From the NCBI RefSeq assembly GCF_005930475.1, contig NZ_SJEW01000028.1:1-57547 (forward strand): DNA of 57,547 nt, given 5' to 3'. This document shows positions 28,217-36,495 of this stretch, one piece after another. Numbering within the stretch: the stretch's first letter is position 1; every line of letters begins with the position of its first letter. The DNA is from Modestobacter altitudinis (GTDB lineage Bacteria > Actinomycetota > Actinomycetes > Mycobacteriales > Geodermatophilaceae). The notes beneath the pieces were generated by a model that was not told where the DNA came from, made no database searches, and was given only the letters and a program-made list of their open reading frames with translations. A program made the translations under genes and the position numbers.

Positions 28217-28251
28217 GGTCGGGGCCCGGGACACCGTCCCGGGCCCCGACC
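28217..28251 (+). terminator. terminator of the liv operon
   Basis: Perfect 16-bp stem (GGTCGGGGCCCGGGAC and complement) with ACC loop, 10 bases after the binding-protein stop. Confidence 0.9.
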
Positions 28252-28334
28252 CGCTCAGCCGTTCCCCGCAGCAGGAGACCCGCGTCGGCAGCCGGCGCGG
28301 GTCGCTGCCCACCCAGGACGTGAGGACCCCCGCG

Positions 28335-29432
28335 ATGTCGCCTGACCCGGGCGCGACGGACACCCAGCAGGACGTCACCTTCGGTCTCTTCGACTGGATC
28401 GACGCAGCCCCCGGGAGGACACCGGGGGAGGTCTACCGGAGCCGGTTGCGCCTGCTGGCCGAGGCCGACCGGGGCGGCTTCAGCATCTACCACCTGGCCG
28501 AGCACCACGGCACCCCGCTGGGGCTGGCCCCCTCGCCGGCGCTCTTCCTGGCCGCAGCCGCCCAGGCGACCGAGCGGATCCGGCTGGCGCCGACCACGTT
28601 CATCGTGCCGCTGTACGACCCGCTGCGGCTGGTGCAGGAGATCTGCATGCTCGACCAGCTCAGCGGCGGGCGGCTGGAGATCGGGGTGGGCAAGGGGTCC
28701 TCCCCGCACGAGGCCGCGATGTTCGGGCTGACCCCAGCGCAGGCCGCGGACCGCTTCGAGGAGCTGATGCCGGCTGTCCTCGCGGCCCTGGAGACCGGGG
28801 TCTTCGTGCGCCCGGGTCCCGGCGGCGAGGCGGTCGCGCTGCACGTGTCGGTGCGCCAGCGGCCGCACCCGCCGCTGTGGTACCCGACGTCCAACCCCGC
28901 CTCGATCCCGCGGCTGGGGGAGGAGGGCTACAACGTGATCTTCGGTTTCGGCTTCTTCTCCCCGCCGCTGGCCGCCGTCCGGGAGCAGAGCAGGCTCTTC
29001 TTCGACCGCTTCCGGGCGTCCAGCGAGCGCGGGGAGGTCCGGTACGGCCTGCCCGGGGTGACACCCCGGTTCGGGATGATGCGGCACGTGCTCGTCGCGC
29101 CGACCGACGACGAGGCGCTGGCCCTGCTCCGGCCGGCCTTCGCCGACCACCACAGCAACTTCACCCACCTCTGGCGGCTGCACGGCGACGAGCAGCGCAC
29201 CCGACCGCTGGACGTCGACCAGCTGCTCGCGGAGGGCAAGCTGTACGCCGGTTCGCCGGAGACGGTCGCCCGGCAGGTGGCCGAGGCCGTCACCGACGGC
29301 GAGGTGAACCACGTCGCCGGCGCCTTCGCCTGGGGGTCCCTGGACCCCGCGACGTCCCTGCGCTCGGTCCGGCTGTTCCGCGACGAGGTGGTCCCCGCCG
29401 TCCGCGGGGTCGCCGCCGGCGTGGGGGCCTGA
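28335..29432 (+). CDS. LLM-class (bacterial luciferase-like) flavin oxidoreductase
   Basis: 365 aa from ATG 28335 (GTG 28320 also possible). Luciferase-like monooxygenase barrel: LAEADRGGFSIYHLAEHHG, LAPSPALFLAAAAQATERIRL, FIVPLYDPLRLVQEICMLDQLSGGRLEIGVGKG. Uses FMNH2 or F420. It is one base upstream of an esterase gene, forming a small operon between the importer and the lower pathway. The substrate is unknown; an aromatic side chain or Baeyer-Villiger type step is possible. Confidence 0.85.
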   Translation: MSPDPGATDTQQDVTFGLFDWIDAAPGRTPGEVYRSRLRLLAEADRGGFSIYHLAEHHGTPLGLAPSPALFLAAAAQATERIRLAPTTFIVPLYDPLRLVQEICMLDQLSGGRLEIGVGKGSSPHEAAMFGLTPAQAADRFEELMPAVLAALETGVFVRPGPGGEAVALHVSVRQRPHPPLWYPTSNPASIPRLGEEGYNVIFGFGFFSPPLAAVREQSRLFFDRFRASSERGEVRYGLPGVTPRFGMMRHVLVAPTDDEALALLRPAFADHHSNFTHLWRLHGDEQRTRPLDVDQLLAEGKLYAGSPETVARQVAEAVTDGEVNHVAGAFAWGSLDPATSLRSVRLFRDEVVPAVRGVAAGVGA

Positions 29433-29433
29433 C

Positions 29434-30318
29434 GTGACCGGGAGCCCGGCGCCTCCCGGGGCCGGATCCGAGGTGACGGTGCGGCGGGACGTGGTGTACC
29501 GCAGCGAGCCGGGGATCGAGCTGCAGCTGGACCTGTACCTCCCGGCGATCCGGCCCGCCCCGGTGTGCGTGTGGCTGCACGGGGGCGGCTGGCTGCGGGG
29601 GTCGCGCAGCGCCCGGGCCGCGGAACGGCTGCTGCCGGTGGCCGCGGCCGGGGTGGCGATCGCAGCCGTGCAGTACCGGCTGAGCGGTGAGGCGACGTTC
29701 CCCGCGCCGCTCGACGACGCCCGCGCCGCGGTCCGGTGGTTGCGCCGGAACGCCGCCGACCTCGGCCTCGCCGCCGACCGGGTCGGGGTCTGGGGCGGGT
29801 CGGCGGGCGGCCACCTCGCCGCGCTCCTGGCGTTGTGCCCGGACGAGCGCGACCCCGAGCTCGGGGACAGCTCGGTGCAGGCCGCCGTGTGCTGGTTCCC
29901 GGTCACCGACCTGACCCTGCGCGACACCGACGTGCCGGCCGGGCCGCTGCCCCCCTTCGTCACCGGTCCACGAGACGTCCCCTCCCAGGAGGCCCGGCTG
30001 CTGGGCGCCGCGTCGGTGCGGGAGGTGGCAGCCGCGGCCCGGGCCGCGAGCCCGGTCACCCACGTGCACCCCGGTGCCCCGCCGTTCCTGCTGACGCACG
30101 GGGACCGGGACGGGCTCGTGCCGGCCGAGCACAGCCGCACCCTCCACCGCGAGCTCCGGGCGCAGGGGGTCCCGGCGAACCTGCTGCTGCTCGCCGGCGC
30201 CAACCACGAGGACCCTGCCTTCGACACCCCGCCGGTCCTGGGAGCGGTGAGTGCCTTCCTGCGCAGCACCCTGCTGGCGGACCAGGCCCCGCTGGGGGGA
30301 CCCGCCGGGCTCAGCTGA
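29434..30318 (+). CDS. alpha/beta hydrolase, BD-FAE/carboxylesterase type
   Basis: 294 aa from GTG 29434. HGGGW oxyanion motif, nucleophile in GGSAGG (VWGGSAGGHLAAL), acid in HGDRDGLVP and His in GANHEDP, matching the BD-FAE/HSL-like esterase group. No signal peptide. It could release phenolic acids from imported esters. Its end overlaps the convergent SDR gene by eight bases. Confidence 0.85.
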   Translation: MTGSPAPPGAGSEVTVRRDVVYRSEPGIELQLDLYLPAIRPAPVCVWLHGGGWLRGSRSARAAERLLPVAAAGVAIAAVQYRLSGEATFPAPLDDARAAVRWLRRNAADLGLAADRVGVWGGSAGGHLAALLALCPDERDPELGDSSVQAAVCWFPVTDLTLRDTDVPAGPLPPFVTGPRDVPSQEARLLGAASVREVAAAARAASPVTHVHPGAPPFLLTHGDRDGLVPAEHSRTLHRELRAQGVPANLLLLAGANHEDPAFDTPPVLGAVSAFLRSTLLADQAPLGGPAGLS

Positions 30319-31072
30319 AGGTCACCCCGCCGTCCACGACCAGCGTCTGCCCGGTGATGAACCCGCTGCCGTCCGAGCACAGGAAGGACACCACCGGCGC
30401 CAGGTCGCCGGGCTCCATCCGGCGCGGGACGGCGCGGCGTCCGGCCGACGCCGCCAGGTAGTCCTCGTCGTTGAGGGCGCGGGTGGCCTCGGTCTCGACC
30501 AGCCCGGGCGCGACGGCGTTCACCGTGATGCCGTCCGCGCCGACCTCCCGGGCGATGCTGCGGGTCAGCGCGATCACCGCGCCCTTGGAGGCCGTGTAGT
30601 GGGCGAAGTACGGCACCCCCATGTGCACCGTGGACGAGGCGATGTTCACCACGCGGCCTCGCCCCTGGGCCTTCATGACCGGGTGGACCGCCCGCATCCC
30701 GAGCCACACGCCCCGGGTGTTCACCGACATGACCCGGTCCCACTCCTCGACCGTGATGTCGGTGAACGGCCGTTTGGCGCCCAGCCCCTGGTAGATCGCG
30801 GCGTTGTTGACCAGTGCGTCGATGCGGCCGTGCCGGTCGAGCACCGCTGCCACGAGCTGCCGCCACGACGACTCATCGCTCACGTCGGCCCGCACGTGGG
30901 TGACGTCCAGGCCGTCCGCGTCCGCGGTCGGCTCGACGACGTCAGCCGTCACCACGGCCGCTCCCTGGGACGCCAGGTGCCGGCTCAGGCCGGCGCCGAT
31001 GCCGCGCGCGCCGCCGGTGACCAGCACGACCGTGCCGGGCGCGACGCTGCCGCGCAGGTCCGTCTGGTTCAC
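30311..31072 (-). CDS. SDR-family NAD(P)-dependent oxidoreductase
   Basis: 253 aa from GTG 31072 (in-frame ATG at 31144 would add 24 residues). Classical SDR: TGGARGIG cofactor motif, NNAA, catalytic Ser in NIASSTV, YxxxK in YTASKG, and GFITGQTLVVDGG at the end. Divergent from the gntR-ligK operon and sharing its control region, so it may belong to the same pathway, for example oxidising an alcohol intermediate. Substrate unknown. Confidence 0.85.
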   Translation of the reverse strand: MNQTDLRGSVAPGTVVLVTGGARGIGAGLSRHLASQGAAVVTADVVEPTADADGLDVTHVRADVSDESSWRQLVAAVLDRHGRIDALVNNAAIYQGLGAKRPFTDITVEEWDRVMSVNTRGVWLGMRAVHPVMKAQGRGRVVNIASSTVHMGVPYFAHYTASKGAVIALTRSIAREVGADGITVNAVAPGLVETEATRALNDEDYLAASAGRRAVPRRMEPGDLAPVVSFLCSDGSGFITGQTLVVDGGVTFS

Positions 31073-31198
31073 GTGCGCCCCCGTGGTCGCTGGTCCCCGG
31101 ACGAGCAGGTCGGGATGCGGCTCGCCCAGGACTTCATAGCGCACCCCGCCCCGGGCGGCCCGGTCACCTGCGCCCGGCCGTGCACGGTCGACACGATG

Positions 31199-31216
31199 GT
31201 TGACGATCCTGTCAAC
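31199..31216. promoter_or_regulatory. palindromic operator upstream of gntR-ligK operon
   Basis: GTTGACgatcctGTCAAC, a perfect 6-bp inverted repeat with 6-bp spacer, 39 bp before the gntR start and in the divergent region with the SDR gene. It has the layout expected for an autoregulatory GntR/FCD operator. Its half-site GTCAA also occurs in sites B and D of the shared motif. Confidence 0.7.
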
Positions 31217-31255
31217 GCCGTCCTAGGTTCGTCGTCGGACCGGGAGGAGGACTCG

Positions 31256-31909
31256 ATGGCAGCGGCAGCACGGGACGCAGCCCAGGGCGCTCTCCGCGCG
31301 GCGATCCTCCGGGGCGACATGCCCCCGGGACACCGGCTGGTCGAGGCCGAACTGGCCGAGCGGACGGGCGTGAACCGCAGCAGCGTCCGGTCGGCCATCG
31401 ACGCCCTGATCGCCGACGGCCTGGTCGAGCGCATCCCCAACCGAGGCGCGCGGGTCCGGGTCGTGACCGTCGAGGAGGCGGTCGCGACGACCGAGTGCCG
31501 GATGGTGCTCGAGGGTCTGCTCGCGCGCAAGGCAGCCGAGCGCGTCACCGGCGAGCAGGTCGTCCAGCTGCGGGCGCAGCTGCACGTCATGGGCGATGCC
31601 GTGGGTGCCGGTGACCTGCTGAAGTACTCGGACCTCATCTCCCAGCTCCACGGCCTCGTGCGCGACGCGGCACGCCACCCGGTCGCGGCCGGCCTCGTCG
31701 ACCGGCTGCAGGCCCAGGTGGTCCGCCACCAGTTCCAGCTCTCGCTCCGACCGGGGCGGCCGCAGGTCAGCCTCCGCGAGCTCACCGCGGTGGTCGACGC
31801 GATCGCCGCCGGCGATCCCGACCGCGCCGAGGCCGCCACCGTCGACCACTTCCGCAGCGTCATCGCGGCACTGTCCGAGCCGACCCGCACCCCCGGAGGA
31901 CCCGCATGA
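31256..31909 (+). CDS. GntR-family regulator (FCD type)
   Basis: 217 aa from ATG 31256, preceded by GGGAGGAGG. N-terminal winged helix with LVEAELAERTGVNRSSVRSAIDALIADGLVERIPNRGARV, then an all-helical FCD ligand domain. FCD regulators usually bind organic acids. It overlaps ligK by four bases and so probably senses an intermediate of the oxalomesaconate branch. The palindrome at 31199-31216 is its likely operator. Confidence 0.9.
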   Translation: MAAAARDAAQGALRAAILRGDMPPGHRLVEAELAERTGVNRSSVRSAIDALIADGLVERIPNRGARVRVVTVEEAVATTECRMVLEGLLARKAAERVTGEQVVQLRAQLHVMGDAVGAGDLLKYSDLISQLHGLVRDAARHPVAAGLVDRLQAQVVRHQFQLSLRPGRPQVSLRELTAVVDAIAAGDPDRAEAATVDHFRSVIAALSEPTRTPGGPA

Positions 31910-32607
31910 AGAACGTCGTCGTCACCGACCCACCCCGCGCCGACGCCGGCGATGCCGAGACGCTCGGCGGGTTCGGGGTGGCCACCGTCCACGAGGCGCT
32001 CGGCCGGGTCGGCTACCTGGGACCGGGGTTCCGCCCCGCCTGGTCCGGGGCGCGCATCGGCGGCACCGCCGTGACGGTGCTGTGCTGGCCGGGGGACAAC
32101 CTGATGATCCACGTGGCCGTCGAGCAGTGCCGCCCGGGCGACGTGCTCGTGGTCGCGACCAACTCCCCGTCGACCGACGGGCTGTTCGGCGAGCTGTTCG
32201 CCACGGCGCTGGCGCACCGCGGGGTGCGGGGCGTGGTGCTGGGCTGCGGGGTCCGCGACGTCGCCGAGCTCCGCGAGATGGGCTTCCCCGCCTGGTCGAC
32301 CGCGGTGAGCGCGCAGGGCTCGGTGAAGGCGACCGCCGGGGCGGTCAACGTGCCGGTCGTGCTGGGCGGCCAGCAGATCGTGCCGGGCGACGTGGTCGTC
32401 GCCGACGACGACGGCGTGCTGGTGGTGCCGCGCGGCGACGTGCCGCGGGCGCTGGCCGCCTCCCGGGCCCGGCTGGACAAGGAGGCCGCCAGCCGTGCGG
32501 CCTTCGGCCAGGGCGAGCTCGGCCTGGACCGCTACGGCCTGCGCGGCAAGCTGGCGGACTTCGGCATCGAGTACGTCTCCCACGAGAAGTGGGCGGAGGG
32601 GCGATGA
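31906..32607 (+). CDS. ligK: 4-carboxy-4-hydroxy-2-oxoadipate aldolase / oxaloacetate decarboxylase
   Basis: 233 aa, RraA/HMG-aldolase fold. The class II aldolase motif GCGVRDVAEL gives R117 and D118 (substrate and metal contacts); GELFATALAHRGVRG and VPVVLGGQQIVPGDVVVADDDGVLVVP are family hallmarks. It cleaves 4-carboxy-4-hydroxy-2-oxoadipate to pyruvate and oxaloacetate, the last step of the protocatechuate 4,5-/gallate route. ATGA overlaps on both sides. Confidence 0.92.
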   Translation: MKNVVVTDPPRADAGDAETLGGFGVATVHEALGRVGYLGPGFRPAWSGARIGGTAVTVLCWPGDNLMIHVAVEQCRPGDVLVVATNSPSTDGLFGELFATALAHRGVRGVVLGCGVRDVAELREMGFPAWSTAVSAQGSVKATAGAVNVPVVLGGQQIVPGDVVVADDDGVLVVPRGDVPRALAASRARLDKEAASRAAFGQGELGLDRYGLRGKLADFGIEYVSHEKWAEGR

Positions 32608-33683
32608 GCTACGACGACACCGGCGTCCGCTGCACGATGCTGCGCGGCGGCACCTCCCGCGGGCTCTACCTCGAGGCCCGCGACCTGCCCGCCGACCCCG
32701 CCGAGCGCGACGACCTGCTGCTGCGGCTGATGGGCACCCCCGACCCGCGGCAGATCGACGGGCTGGGCGGGGCCACCACGCTGACCAGCAAGGTGGCGGT
32801 CCTCTCACCCTCCGACCACCCCGACGTCGACGTCGACTACCTGTTCCTGCAGCTCGGCGTGGACGAGGCGACGGTCAGCGAGCGGCAGAACTGCGGCAAC
32901 ATCCTCGCCGGGGTCGGGCCCGTCGCGGTCGAGCGCGGGCTGGTGCCCGCCGGCGACGGCGAGACCAGCGTGCGCATCCGGATGGTGAACTCCGACAGCG
33001 TCGCCGTCGCCACCTTCCCGACGCCGGGCGGCCGGGTCGAGTACCGCGGCGACGTCGAGATCGCCGGCGTGCCGGGGACGGCCGCGCCGGTGGTGCTCGC
33101 GTTCACCGACACGGAGGGCTCGGCGACCGGGGCCCTGCTGCCCACCGGGCAGGTCCGGGACACCGTGGAGGGCATCGAGGTCACCTGCGTCGACAACGGC
33201 ATGCCGGTCGTGCTGGCCCGGGCCGACTCGTTCGGGCTGACCGGGCACGAGTCGCACGAGGACCTCGCCGCCGACACCGCGCTGCTGGAGCGCATCGACG
33301 TCCTCCGCCGCAAGGCGGCCGAGCTGATGGGGATGGGCGACGTGTCGACGGCCTCGGTGCCGAAGACCGTGCTGCTCGCCGCGCCGCGGGACGGCGGCCA
33401 GGTGAGCACGCGCTCCTTCATCCCGGTGCAGCCGCACACCTCGATCGGCGTGCTGGGCGCGGTCAGCGTGGTCACCGGCATGCTGCTGCCGGGCGCGGTG
33501 GGGCACGAGCTCACCGAGGACTGGCCGCGGGACACCTCCCAGGTGGACGTCGAGCACCCCACCGGTCACCTGCTGGTCGACGTCGTCGTCGACGACGAGG
33601 TCACGCCGCCGCGGGTCGTCCGCTCCGGCGTGGTGCGCACCGCCCGCAAGCTCTTCGACGGCACCGCGTTCCCGCGCGCCTGA
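32604..33683 (+). CDS. galD: 4-oxalomesaconate tautomerase (PrpF family)
   Basis: 359 aa, close to Pseudomonas GalD (361). PrpF-fold motifs: MLRGGTSRGLYL, IDGLGGATTLTSKVAVL, RQNCGNILAGVGPVA and SFIPVQPHTSIGVLGAVSV. It interconverts oxalomesaconate tautomers so that LigJ can hydrate the correct form. Overlaps ligK by four bases. PrpF (methylaconitate) is the alternative, made unlikely by the ligK/ligJ neighbours. Confidence 0.9.
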   Translation: MSYDDTGVRCTMLRGGTSRGLYLEARDLPADPAERDDLLLRLMGTPDPRQIDGLGGATTLTSKVAVLSPSDHPDVDVDYLFLQLGVDEATVSERQNCGNILAGVGPVAVERGLVPAGDGETSVRIRMVNSDSVAVATFPTPGGRVEYRGDVEIAGVPGTAAPVVLAFTDTEGSATGALLPTGQVRDTVEGIEVTCVDNGMPVVLARADSFGLTGHESHEDLAADTALLERIDVLRRKAAELMGMGDVSTASVPKTVLLAAPRDGGQVSTRSFIPVQPHTSIGVLGAVSVVTGMLLPGAVGHELTEDWPRDTSQVDVEHPTGHLLVDVVVDDEVTPPRVVRSGVVRTARKLFDGTAFPRA

Positions 33684-33715
33684 ACACCCCGACCGACGAC
33701 GACCTGGAGTCAGCT

Positions 33716-34672
33716 GTGCCCCCGTTGCACGACATCGCCCACCTCGCCCACGTCGAGGTCCTCACCGACAAGCCCGAGGAGTGCCTGGACTTCTACGTCC
33801 GCTACCTGGGCATGACCGAGAACGGCAGGTCCGGTGACTCGGTGTTCCTGCGCGCCTGGGACGACTACGAGAACACCACGATCAAGCTGACCGCCGCCTC
33901 GCAGCCCGGGGTGGGCCGGACCAACTTCCGGGCCAGCACGCCGGAGGCGCTGGAGCGCCGGGTCGCCGCCATCGAGGCCACCGGGCTGGGCAGGGGCTGG
34001 CAGGACGGCGACCCCGGCTACGGGCCGGTGTACGTGTTCACCGACCCCGACGGCCACGAGATGGGCGTCTACCACGAGACGGAGTGGTACCGGCCGGAGG
34101 GCGACCTCAAGCCGGCGCTGAAGAACCAGGCGCAGGCCTACCCCGGCCGCGGGGTGAGCGTCCGCCGGATCGACCACATCAACTACCTGGGCGTGGACCC
34201 CGTGGCCAACCGCGACTTCGCGCGGGACACCCTCGGCGGCATGGTCACCGAGCAGATCGTGCTCGACGACGGCGTCGCCGGCAGCTGGCTCACCTTCACC
34301 AACAAGGGCTACGACGCCGTCTGGACCCGGGACAACACCGGGACCTCGGGACGGCTGCACCACCTGTCCTTCGCCGTCGACAGCCGCGACGACGTCCTGC
34401 GGGCCGCCGACCTGGCGCTGGAGCACGGCATCCACATCGAGACCGGCCCGCACAAGCACACCATCCAGCAGAGCTTCTTCCTCTACGTCTGGGACCCGGC
34501 GGGCAACCGGATCGAGCTGGACAACCCGGGTGCGCGGCTCGTGCTGGCGCCGGACTGGCAGCCGATCGACTGGTCGGCGGCCGAGCGGGCCAAGGGCCAG
34601 GCCTGGGGGCTGCAGACCATCTCCACCTTCCACACCCACGGCACGCCGCCGGTGGGGGAGAGCCCCGCGTGA
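33716..34672 (+). CDS. VOC-family type I extradiol (catechol 2,3-) dioxygenase
   Basis: 318 aa from GTG 33716. Two vicinal-oxygen-chelate modules; the catalytic C-terminal module has metal ligands His in RIDHINY, His in HHLSFAV and Glu in NRIELDN, with Y in FFLYVWDPAG as expected for XylE-like enzymes. This gives the locus a second, unrelated ring-cleavage enzyme beside LigAB. It may take a different catechol, such as 3-methoxycatechol or catechol formed by decarboxylation. Its stop overlaps the next GTG. Confidence 0.88.
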   Translation: MPPLHDIAHLAHVEVLTDKPEECLDFYVRYLGMTENGRSGDSVFLRAWDDYENTTIKLTAASQPGVGRTNFRASTPEALERRVAAIEATGLGRGWQDGDPGYGPVYVFTDPDGHEMGVYHETEWYRPEGDLKPALKNQAQAYPGRGVSVRRIDHINYLGVDPVANRDFARDTLGGMVTEQIVLDDGVAGSWLTFTNKGYDAVWTRDNTGTSGRLHHLSFAVDSRDDVLRAADLALEHGIHIETGPHKHTIQQSFFLYVWDPAGNRIELDNPGARLVLAPDWQPIDWSAAERAKGQAWGLQTISTFHTHGTPPVGESPA

Positions 34673-35457
34673 GGGCACCGTTGCGGGTGGCCCTGCTCGG
34701 GCTGGGGGAGGCCGGCTCGGAGATCGGCCGCGACCTGGTGGCCGCCGGCGCCGACGTGCGCGGCTACGACCCGCGGGTGTCCTCCGTCGAGGGGGTGGCC
34801 GCCCGCGCCGACGAGGCCGACGCCGTCCGGGACGCCGACCTGGTGCTCAGCGCCAACAGCTCGCACGACGCGCTGACGGCGCTGACCAACGCGCTGCCGG
34901 GCCTGCGGCCGGGCACGGTCTGGGCCGACCTCAACACCGCCTCGCCCGGGGTGAAGGTCGCGCTGGCGGAGGCGGCGGGCAGCGGCGTCGACGTCGTCGA
35001 CGTCGCGCTGATGGCGCCGGTGCCCGGCAAGGGGCTGCGCACCCCGATGCTGGTGTCCGGCCCGGCCGCCGCGCGCTTCGCCGAGCTGGTGATGCCGCTC
35101 GGCGCTCAGGTGGCCGTGCAGCCGGGACCGGTGGGTGAGGCGATCTCCCGCAAGCTGCTGCGCAGCGTCTTCTACAAGGGGCTGGCCGCCGCCGTGGTGG
35201 AGGCGCTGGCCGCCGGGGAGGCCGCCGGCTGCGGCGACTGGCTGCGCGCCAACATCAGCGCGGAGCTGGCCGGCTTCGACGAGGCCACCATCGACCGGCT
35301 GGTCGACGGCACGCACCGGCACGCCCGCCGGCGGGCCGACGAGATGGCCGCCGCCACCGAGCAGCTGACCGAGCTCGGGGTGCAGCCGCGGATCGCCGCG
35401 GCCGCCCGAGACCTGCTCACCGAGCTCCGCGACCGACAGCAGGAGAGCGCCCGATGA
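34669..35457 (+). CDS. 6-phosphogluconate dehydrogenase-like oxidoreductase (DUF1932)
   Basis: 262 aa from GTG 34669 (GTGA overlap). N-terminal Rossmann motif LLGLGEAGSEIG, then VVDVALMAPVPGKG and a C-terminal DUF1932-like helical domain (SRKLLRSVFYKGLAAAVVEAL). The central lysine (KLLRS) matches the catalytic region of beta-hydroxyacid dehydrogenases. It sits inside the galD-ligJ operon where known pathways have no such enzyme; it could oxidise or reduce a hydroxy-acid or semialdehyde intermediate. Confidence 0.82.
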   Translation: MRAPLRVALLGLGEAGSEIGRDLVAAGADVRGYDPRVSSVEGVAARADEADAVRDADLVLSANSSHDALTALTNALPGLRPGTVWADLNTASPGVKVALAEAAGSGVDVVDVALMAPVPGKGLRTPMLVSGPAAARFAELVMPLGAQVAVQPGPVGEAISRKLLRSVFYKGLAAAVVEALAAGEAAGCGDWLRANISAELAGFDEATIDRLVDGTHRHARRRADEMAAATEQLTELGVQPRIAAAARDLLTELRDRQQESAR

Positions 35458-36473
35458 TCATCGACTGCCACGGCCACTACACGACCGCTCCGGCGGCGCA
35501 CACCGCCTGGCGGGAGCAGCAGCTCGCCGCCTGGGAGGCAGGTGAGGCAGCACCGGCCTACCCCTCGATCAGCGACGACGAGATCCGCGAGACGATCGAG
35601 GGCAGCCAGCTGCGGCTGATGGACTCCCGCGGCATCGACCTCACCGTCTTCTCCCCGCGGGCCTCGGCGATGGGCCCCCACCTCGGCGACGAGGCGGTGA
35701 GCCTGGAGTGGACCCGCCGCAGCAACGACCTCGTCCACCGGGTCACCACGCTCTACCCGGACCGCTTCACCGGGGTCTGCCAGCTGCCGCAGTCCCCCGG
35801 CGCGCCGATCGAGGGCTCGATCGCCGAGCTGCGGCGGTGCGTGGAGGAGCTCGGGTTCGTCGGCTGCAACCTCAACCCCGATCCCAGCGGCGGGCACTGG
35901 TCCTCGCCGCCGCTGACCGACCGCAGCTGGTACCCGTTCTACGAGGAGATGATCTCCCTCGACGTCCCGGCGATGGTGCACGTGTCGGCGTCCGCCGTCC
36001 CGGCCTTCCACGCCACCGGCGCCTACTACATCAACGCCGACACCACGGCGTTCATGCAGCTGGTCCAGGGCGACCTGTTCACCGACCTGCCGGACCTGCG
36101 GCTGGTCATCCCGCACGGTGGGGGAGCGGTGCCCTACCACTGGGGCCGGTACCGCGGTCTGGCGGACATGCTGCAGCGGCCGCCGGTGGAGACGAACGTG
36201 ATGGGCAACGTCTTCTTCGACACCTGCGTCTACCACCAGCCCGGCATCGACCTGCTGCTCGACGTCGTCGACACGGGCAACGTGTTGTTCGGCTCGGAGA
36301 TGGTGGGCGCGGTGCGGGGCATCGACCCGGGCACGGGACACCACTTCGACGACACCCGCCGCTACGTCGAGGCGGCAGCCCTGGACGACGCGGCGCGGAC
36401 CGCCGTCTTCGAGGGCAACGTCCGCCGGGTGTACCCGCGGCTCGGGGCAGCGCTGGCCGCCGCCGGCCGGTGA
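35454..36473 (+). CDS. ligJ: 4-oxalomesaconate hydratase (amidohydrolase family)
   Basis: 339 aa, LigJ length. Opens MIIDCHGHYTTAP with zinc ligands H6 and H8, further ligands H176 (AMVHVSAS) and E282 (LFGSEMVG), corresponding to H6, H8, H178 and E284 of Sphingobium LigJ. It adds water to oxalomesaconate to give 4-carboxy-4-hydroxy-2-oxoadipate for LigK. Final gene of the gntR-ligK-galD-VOC-6PGDH-ligJ operon. Confidence 0.93.
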   Translation: MIIDCHGHYTTAPAAHTAWREQQLAAWEAGEAAPAYPSISDDEIRETIEGSQLRLMDSRGIDLTVFSPRASAMGPHLGDEAVSLEWTRRSNDLVHRVTTLYPDRFTGVCQLPQSPGAPIEGSIAELRRCVEELGFVGCNLNPDPSGGHWSSPPLTDRSWYPFYEEMISLDVPAMVHVSASAVPAFHATGAYYINADTTAFMQLVQGDLFTDLPDLRLVIPHGGGAVPYHWGRYRGLADMLQRPPVETNVMGNVFFDTCVYHQPGIDLLLDVVDTGNVLFGSEMVGAVRGIDPGTGHHFDDTRRYVEAAALDDAARTAVFEGNVRRVYPRLGAALAAAGR

Positions 36474-36495
36474 GCCCACGGGTGGCCGGGCCCGG

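Noticed and set aside
31196-31255. Earlier ATG at 31196 as the gntR start
   Set aside because: It would place the operator palindrome inside the coding region, and the strong GGGAGGAGG site precedes ATG 31256.
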